Part shown: positions 20,426 through 25,209 of the stretch, piece by piece | Position numbering within the stretch: position 1 is the first letter of the stretch | Layout of the letters: the number at the start of each line of letters is the position of its first letter | Assembly (NCBI GenBank): GCA_046542305.1 | Contig: JBKHBQ010000021.1 | Coordinates: forward strand, 1 to 25,209 | Source: JBKHBQ01 sp046542305 | GTDB taxonomy: Bacteria > Bacteroidota > Bacteroidia > Bacteroidales > 4484-276 | DNA: 25,209 nucleotides | Direction: 5' to 3' | The notes under the pieces: model-generated | Databases searched by the model: none | Told to the model about the DNA's origin: nothing | The model's input: only the letters and a program-made list of their open reading frames with translations | Made by a program: the position numbers and the translations under genes

Positions 20426-23400
20426 TTAAAAAACAATCAACTTCTCATATCCGTCACTACCAAATCCGGTGGCCTTCACAATGTAAATCCCTGCTTCAAG
20501 ATCACGAATATCCAAATTCATTTCTGCTTTCCCTGCAGCCACATCATAGCTATGGATCATTTTCCCCTGGAGGTTTAAGATCTCCAGCCGTTTCACACCG
20601 GCCTTTTCGTCAAAAAGGATCAGGATTTCGCTTTGTGCGGGATTGGGATAAATCTCAAACGATAGGGCCTGAGCTTCAGAAATTCCATACGAGGTTAGCG
20701 TTAAACCGCTAATAGCTGAAACACCATTTCCTTTAAAATTTCCCTGCTGGGGCATATCAGCATCATAATCCGCTTCAAGCAGTCCTTCTTTTCCCGACGA
20801 TGGCCGGTACAACCGGAAACTAACCGGTTCATTGCCGGTAAGCCCTTCTTTTGCAGAAGTTGTTTCATCATCGGCGAAAGCAACCATTGCCTGGCTGCTT
20901 CCGGTCTGACCAACCTCAAACACACCATAACATTTATCATCCGTACCGAACACTCCGATGAGATCACCGGCATTTATTTCAGCTTGCTGCAGGACATCGC
21001 CGGGCAGTGCAAAAAGATGCGTAGCGGCGGTTGTGTGCACTTCATTCCAGGGAGATGAAATGTTTTGTTCTGACCGGCTCCCCATATCCCCTACCACTTC
21101 GGTACATTCCGGATAAGTGAATGAATCGTCTTCATTTACCGAAATCCAGTACGCCCTGCCGGGATTTAAAGTTGTGAGCGTTGAAATGCCATACGCAGGC
21201 CAGTAAACGGCGGTTCCGGCCACTTCCTTTACAATATTCACCGAGTTCATGGCGCCGAACAATTCTTCTGTTCCGGCTCCGCAATCGGTCAGTACCGGTA
21301 TGAGGTTCCATCCCGAATCCAGGGTCACCCCGGTGCCGATCTGATCGAATCCCTCCACCTCGAGCGTAAAACTTTCATTGGCCTTGATTTGATAGCCATC
21401 CTCGTAATCCCAGTTCCCGATCGTATTAATTTCTTCAGCGGGGTAATAAATACCGGTTTGTGATGCCATGATCACCGGATTACCGGGAAATGGCGCGAAA
21501 ATGGTTTCCAATTCACTGATCACGGGATCAACAAATAAAGACACCCCGCTCCAGCCTGCCGGGACATTAAGTGTCTGCAGGGTGGTGCTGAAAGCTTCCA
21601 GGCTCAGCAACTGCGAGACACCGAACGGCACAAAGGTTCCTTCGGTATCGGGCAGGGCAGGATCATAGCTTACCAGCGCATAAAACGACTGCTGCTGTTG
21701 CTGCCGGTATATTTTCCAGATCAAAGGCTCGCCTCCGGCAAATCCGTCCTTTTCCACGGTGAAGCTGTCATCGCCGAAAGCGGAAATCACCGAACCTTCC
21801 AGTTGCCATTGAATGGCGCCACCGCATGCTTCGTTCAAATCTTCATCAAGATAAAACACCCCGATGTAATCCCCGTTTTGCAACGGCAATCCGTTAAACT
21901 GCGGCGCCACCGTTTCAGGAATGGAAATCACATGTGATGTGGGCGTAAACGCAAATTCCCAGCCCGACGGCAATGGATAATCCACGGGGATCATGCTGAA
22001 ATCCGCCACTGCCGTTTCGTTGACCAAAATTTCCACGCCATTTAACTGCATGGTTTCAAACCCGTCGGCAGTACAAACCACACTGTAGGTACCCGGAATG
22101 ATATTTTCGATCTGGTAATTGATGTCCGGGGCAATTCCATTGCCGGATTCACCGGAATAAACATGTACGCCATCAGAAACCGTAATCAGAGCCTCCGCAA
22201 GAAATTCACCGGTACTGCCGTGGGAAACCGCACCGGCCAGCGAGCCGGATTCGGGCGCCGGGCCGATGGTGATGTGGTAGTCCTGGCCGTTGTTGTTGTT
22301 CCATGTGCCGTCGTCGAAGGCAATCACGAAATCCACCACCGTCACTTCCTGCTCAGGCTGATTGAACGGGCCGATCTGTATGGTAAGCTGCCCCTCTGGG
22401 TTCGGCCCAACCATGGGCGATTGAACAGCAGGACCCGTTCCGCCGAAAAGCACACTTCCTTCGGGCCAGTAAACAGGATCGGGATTGTTCCAGCCATTGA
22501 CGCCCCAGTGAAGCATTCCTGTGGTGGGGGCATCATTCACGGTGATGGTGATGACTTCCGCTTCGTTGGGCTCTGAGGGCAACCACTGGACGATGTCGGT
22601 TCCGCCGGGTCCAAGGTTGATCACATAATCCTGGCCGTTGTTGTTTTCCCAGGTGTCATCGTCGTAATGGATCACAAAACTGATATTGGAAACCTCCTGC
22701 GCAGGATTATTGAAAGGGCCGATCTGCAGCACAAGCTGCCCCTGTGCATTGGGGCCTTCAAAAGGTGTTTCCACTGCCGGACCGGTGCCTCCGACCAGAA
22801 AAGTGCCCTCGGGCCAGTAATCCTCAATGGGCTGGTTAAAGCCGTTGATGCCCCAGTGAAGATTCCCTCCCTGGGTGGCGTTTTCCACCACGATGGTGAT
22901 CAGGTCGTCGTTGTCGGGTTCTTCGGGCGTCCATGATACGTTGCCCTGTCCGCCCGGGGATTCGGCTCCCACATACACATGCTGGATCGGAGTTTTAAAT
23001 GTATTGCCGTTCACATCGGTGGCTTCCACATAATAATCCACCAACACCTCCGAAAGACCACTGATCTCAGCCCAGTATTGATAGGCAATGTAGTCGGGCA
23101 TGATGAAAAAGTCGATGTCGGGATTATTGTTCACATTTCCCGCCGGAAAGAGGCGGCTTTGCATGGGCAGGTCAATCCAGTCCCCAACCCCGGCGCCCCC
23201 GGCGTAAGTATCGTTTTCGTGGGAATCCAGCGGATTGGCGCCATCGTCATCCAGGCGGTATTTCAGCACAACATTTTCCAGTCCGTTTACATCGTAGGCA
23301 AATGTCCATACAGTAAAATCGCTTGAATTCTGATGCTGCTGATAGCCGTATGTGGGGCCGAATCCGGTTGCGCCGGGATTATACGGGTAGCGCTGGGGAA

Positions 23401-24976
23401 TGAATACATTCGGCGGGGTGTTGTCCACACCGGGATTGGCATTGATCACCTCAGCAGCGTGATCCACCGCAATATTGGCTGCAAGTGTTTGTTTTACCTC
23501 CATATCGAGCGCCGTGCCATAATACATGTATCCGCTTGTGTACCCGGGCAGCAGGTGATGCCATGCCCTGGCTACTGCCGATGATCCCTCATTGGGCGAA
23601 ACCACTTCGGCGATCGGCGGTGTTCCTGCAATATCTTCAGCCATTTGCACATGGTTTTCAGCCGCTGTCAGCACGGCCCAATTGCGTGCATCTTCGGTCC
23701 ATCCGTTCGGATCGAATTCAAAATTCTGGGTGTACATCGGCCACAGCCAGTTGATGAACTGCGGGTGTCCCCAGTCGTTGGCGGCATTTACCCAGGAGCC
23801 GTCCTCCACATGCACCACATGATCTTCGGGCACGGGATTGTTGTCGAGAAACTGCTGCACGGTGGTCGGGATATATCCCTGGTTGGCTGCAGCCTGTGCA
23901 AACTGAGGAACGGAATTGTGGTAATAATCGTAGCCGCCGCCCCAGGCATTGTCGCCGTCGTGTGCCAGCAGCACGATGCCGGGATGAGCGGGGTCGTCGA
24001 ACGGTGCAATATGGGCATCGATTTCTCCTGTACCCATCAGCGCATAACCGTTCATATAGCTCAGCACGTCATCCATCGGAACGACGGTGATCTTAAAGAC
24101 TTCCCCTGTTTCCGGGTCGATATACTGAGCCTTGTGTGCCTGGTAGCAGTAAGGTGCGGCAAAGGTACCGCCGCGGCCGTCGATCTGTCCGCTCCACCAG
24201 TTCGAGCCGATGGTGGTCACCTTGTCGGCGGCGTTAGGCGGATCGATGTTGCAGCCCGAAGTACCGAACGACAGCGGATAATCGGCCAGTGTGCGCGCCA
24301 GGTGTGAATTGGCGATCACGCTCCACTCGAAGCCTTCTTCTGCCAGCACTTTGATGATACGGGTGCTGAAGGAACATTCGGCCGGCCAGAACCCCTTCGA
24401 ATAATCGGGCGATGTTCCGAAGGTTTGCTGGTAAATATGCCGGTGTGCCTGGATTTCCTTTCGCAGCACATTTTCGCTGATCAGCGGCGCCAGTGCGTGA
24501 TGGAAAGTAAATCCCAAGATATCCATCCTCGGATTGCCGCCGGAGGTCTGCCAGTTGCGTGCCGTAATGAAATTGTTTTGCCAGCCGGGGCTGTATCCCC
24601 ACTGCCCTGCATTGGCTAGGCTGTTTACGTTTTCGATCAGGCAACCGGAGTAGTTCACCTGCGCCCCCGCATCGGGCAGCCCGAGCAGTGTTTGCACCGC
24701 ATCTTTGGCCCGCCACTGGTAAACGGCCTTGCGGTCGTCTTTGCCGAAAATTTCTTCCAGGTCGTTCAGCGGATGTGCCTGCCCGTCGGGGTAAATATTC
24801 CCCCCGTTAACCTTCAGGTAGTGAGATTCGTGAGCAGCCTGGTATTTTGCGGGCGCCCACTGGCTGTTTTCAGGCCAGTAAATCGGTTGCTGAAGATGCC
24901 ACAAATACGTGGTATGCACCTGAGCATGCAATGCTGATGACAACAATACAAGCAGAATGGGTAAGAGTTTTTTCAT
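20426..24976 (-). CDS. secreted GH57 glycosidase with CBM25-like modules and T9SS sorting domain
   Basis: 1516 residues from the ATG at 24976, chosen because it starts the signal peptide MKKLLPILLVLLSSALHAQ; an in-frame ATG at 25099 lies upstream of the -7 element. GH57 occupies ~20-510 (TTYLWHLQQPIYWP), with nucleophile candidate Glu200 in GFWPAECSFS and acid/base candidate Asp340 in LLAHDGDNAW. An Ig-like region is at ~520-675. Two CBM25-like modules at ~679-789 and ~790-905 have LHWGxNGxN and WxNNNGQDY. A carboxypeptidase-regulatory-like domain is at ~906-990, a module at ~1014-1133, a middle domain, a diverged copy of that module at ~1318-1425, and a T9SS type A tail at ~1440-1516 (FEIYPNPA, GIYIVKATG). 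It probably cleaves alpha-glucans outside the cell. Confidence 0.9.
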   Translation of the reverse strand: MKKLLPILLVLLSSALHAQVHTTYLWHLQQPIYWPENSQWAPAKYQAAHESHYLKVNGGNIYPDGQAHPLNDLEEIFGKDDRKAVYQWRAKDAVQTLLGLPDAGAQVNYSGCLIENVNSLANAGQWGYSPGWQNNFITARNWQTSGGNPRMDILGFTFHHALAPLISENVLRKEIQAHRHIYQQTFGTSPDYSKGFWPAECSFSTRIIKVLAEEGFEWSVIANSHLARTLADYPLSFGTSGCNIDPPNAADKVTTIGSNWWSGQIDGRGGTFAAPYCYQAHKAQYIDPETGEVFKITVVPMDDVLSYMNGYALMGTGEIDAHIAPFDDPAHPGIVLLAHDGDNAWGGGYDYYHNSVPQFAQAAANQGYIPTTVQQFLDNNPVPEDHVVHVEDGSWVNAANDWGHPQFINWLWPMYTQNFEFDPNGWTEDARNWAVLTAAENHVQMAEDIAGTPPIAEVVSPNEGSSAVARAWHHLLPGYTSGYMYYGTALDMEVKQTLAANIAVDHAAEVINANPGVDNTPPNVFIPQRYPYNPGATGFGPTYGYQQHQNSSDFTVWTFAYDVNGLENVVLKYRLDDDGANPLDSHENDTYAGGAGVGDWIDLPMQSRLFPAGNVNNNPDIDFFIMPDYIAYQYWAEISGLSEVLVDYYVEATDVNGNTFKTPIQHVYVGAESPGGQGNVSWTPEEPDNDDLITIVVENATQGGNLHWGINGFNQPIEDYWPEGTFLVGGTGPAVETPFEGPNAQGQLVLQIGPFNNPAQEVSNISFVIHYDDDTWENNNGQDYVINLGPGGTDIVQWLPSEPNEAEVITITVNDAPTTGMLHWGVNGWNNPDPVYWPEGSVLFGGTGPAVQSPMVGPNPEGQLTIQIGPFNQPEQEVTVVDFVIAFDDGTWNNNNGQDYHITIGPAPESGSLAGAVSHGSTGEFLAEALITVSDGVHVYSGESGNGIAPDINYQIENIIPGTYSVVCTADGFETMQLNGVEILVNETAVADFSMIPVDYPLPSGWEFAFTPTSHVISIPETVAPQFNGLPLQNGDYIGVFYLDEDLNEACGGAIQWQLEGSVISAFGDDSFTVEKDGFAGGEPLIWKIYRQQQQQSFYALVSYDPALPDTEGTFVPFGVSQLLSLEAFSTTLQTLNVPAGWSGVSLFVDPVISELETIFAPFPGNPVIMASQTGIYYPAEEINTIGNWDYEDGYQIKANESFTLEVEGFDQIGTGVTLDSGWNLIPVLTDCGAGTEELFGAMNSVNIVKEVAGTAVYWPAYGISTLTTLNPGRAYWISVNEDDSFTYPECTEVVGDMGSRSEQNISSPWNEVHTTAATHLFALPGDVLQQAEINAGDLIGVFGTDDKCYGVFEVGQTGSSQAMVAFADDETTSAKEGLTGNEPVSFRLYRPSSGKEGLLEADYDADMPQQGNFKGNGVSAISGLTLTSYGISEAQALSFEIYPNPAQSEILILFDEKAGVKRLEILNLQGKMIHSYDVAAGKAEMNLDIRDLEAGIYIVKATGFGSDGYEKLIVF
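22260..22945 (-). repeat. tandem CBM25-like module repeat within the GH57 gene
   Basis: Two copies of ~113-116 residues lie head to tail, and at DNA level CCTGGCCGTTGTTGTT recurs 348 bp apart (22282 and 22630). Both encode HWGxNGxN, YWPEG, GGTGPAV, GPNxxGQL, IQIGPFN and the NNNGQDY ending. Starch-binding CBM25 domains show the same HYGxNGW and WDNNNGxDY landmarks. Confidence 0.75.
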
Positions 24977-25021
24977 AGTAATAAACTTTCGTGAAGGATT
25001 CCTCTCCTGATTAGATCTAAA

Positions 25022-25029
25022 CAAAAATA
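25022..25029 (-). promoter_or_regulatory. candidate -7 element of the GH57 gene
   Basis: On the minus strand TATTTTTG matches TAnnTTTG, 45 bp before the ATG at 24976. No clear -33 TTTG. It supports starting the protein at 24976. The remaining sequence to 25209 shows no further feature. Confidence 0.5.
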
Positions 25030-25209
25030 TCCATTTTGGGAAATTTGGTAAAATGATCAACCCAATTCGAAGGCGAAGTATAAGAAATTTATCGGGCAAC
25101 GGGGAGAATGATATCCGGGGGAAAGCGCCATAAGTTGCTTTGAAACAATCAGGTAATGAGATGTTGTTAATGATTTCGTGAAATGATTGAAATATAGAAA
25201 TTTTGAATC

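Noticed and set aside
24977..25099. 41-codon N-terminal extension of the GH57 protein
   Set aside because: The signal peptide begins at 24976 and the extension runs across the candidate -7 element.

Overview
The window looks like a chromosomal segment of a Bacteroidota bacterium of moderate G+C, probably from the Bacteroidales/Marinilabiliales side. The support is: a secreted giant glycosidase ending in a type IX secretion (T9SS) C-terminal sorting domain; a lipoprotein resembling GldN/PorN of the gliding/T9SS machinery; a PKD-domain lipoprotein; Bacteroidota-typical families (the secreted so-called asparagine synthetase B, tricorn-type S41 peptidase, AAA_14/DUF4143 ATPase); lack of Shine-Dalgarno sites; and repeated matches to the Bacteroidota -7 promoter element TAnnTTTG upstream of genes. 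No tRNA, rRNA, CRISPR array, insertion sequence or prophage gene was seen.

Layout. 1-660: 3' part of a Mut7-C RNase-domain gene. 776-1973 (minus): a beta-barrel-like outer-membrane protein followed by a GldN-like lipoprotein. 2140-3702 (plus): a D-threonine aldolase/D-serine dehydratase-like PLP enzyme and a PKD lipoprotein. 3708-6666 (minus): the secreted 'AsnB' family protein and the replicative helicase DnaB. 6982-8178 (plus): an M20 amidohydrolase. 8257-10500 (minus): an SLC12-like cation-chloride cotransporter. 10828-11694 (plus): a CAP-SPOR fusion. 11698-12663 (minus): a two-gene unit of a DUF134 regulator with zinc ribbons and a NifX/NifB-type cofactor-binding protein. 12931-17102 (plus): an SDR benzil/sepiapterin-reductase-like enzyme and a tricorn protease homologue ending in a strong terminator. 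17344-18614 (plus): an AraC regulator and a glyoxalase-fold (VOC) protein. 18998-20302 (plus): an A+T-rich AAA_14/DUF4143 ATPase, the most likely acquired gene. 20426-24976 (minus): a 1516-residue GH57 glycosidase with two CBM25-like modules and a T9SS tail.

Most genes look like single housekeeping or envelope functions rather than one pathway. Linked sets are the barrel plus GldN-like pair, the DUF134 plus NifX-like pair (3 bp apart, with a palindrome abutting the promoter), and possibly AraC plus VOC. The accessory-looking stretch is 17156-20302: two related repeat-rich gaps that share an 18-mer, a G+C-rich hairpin, and two tandem 22-bp interrupted palindromes, each enclosing a -7 element, just in front of the A+T-rich ATPase gene. 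I found no convincing new multi-gene system. The best leads are the GldN-like lipoprotein, the doubled palindromic promoter of the AAA/DUF4143 gene, the DUF134 operator candidate, and the permuted dispersed repeats.
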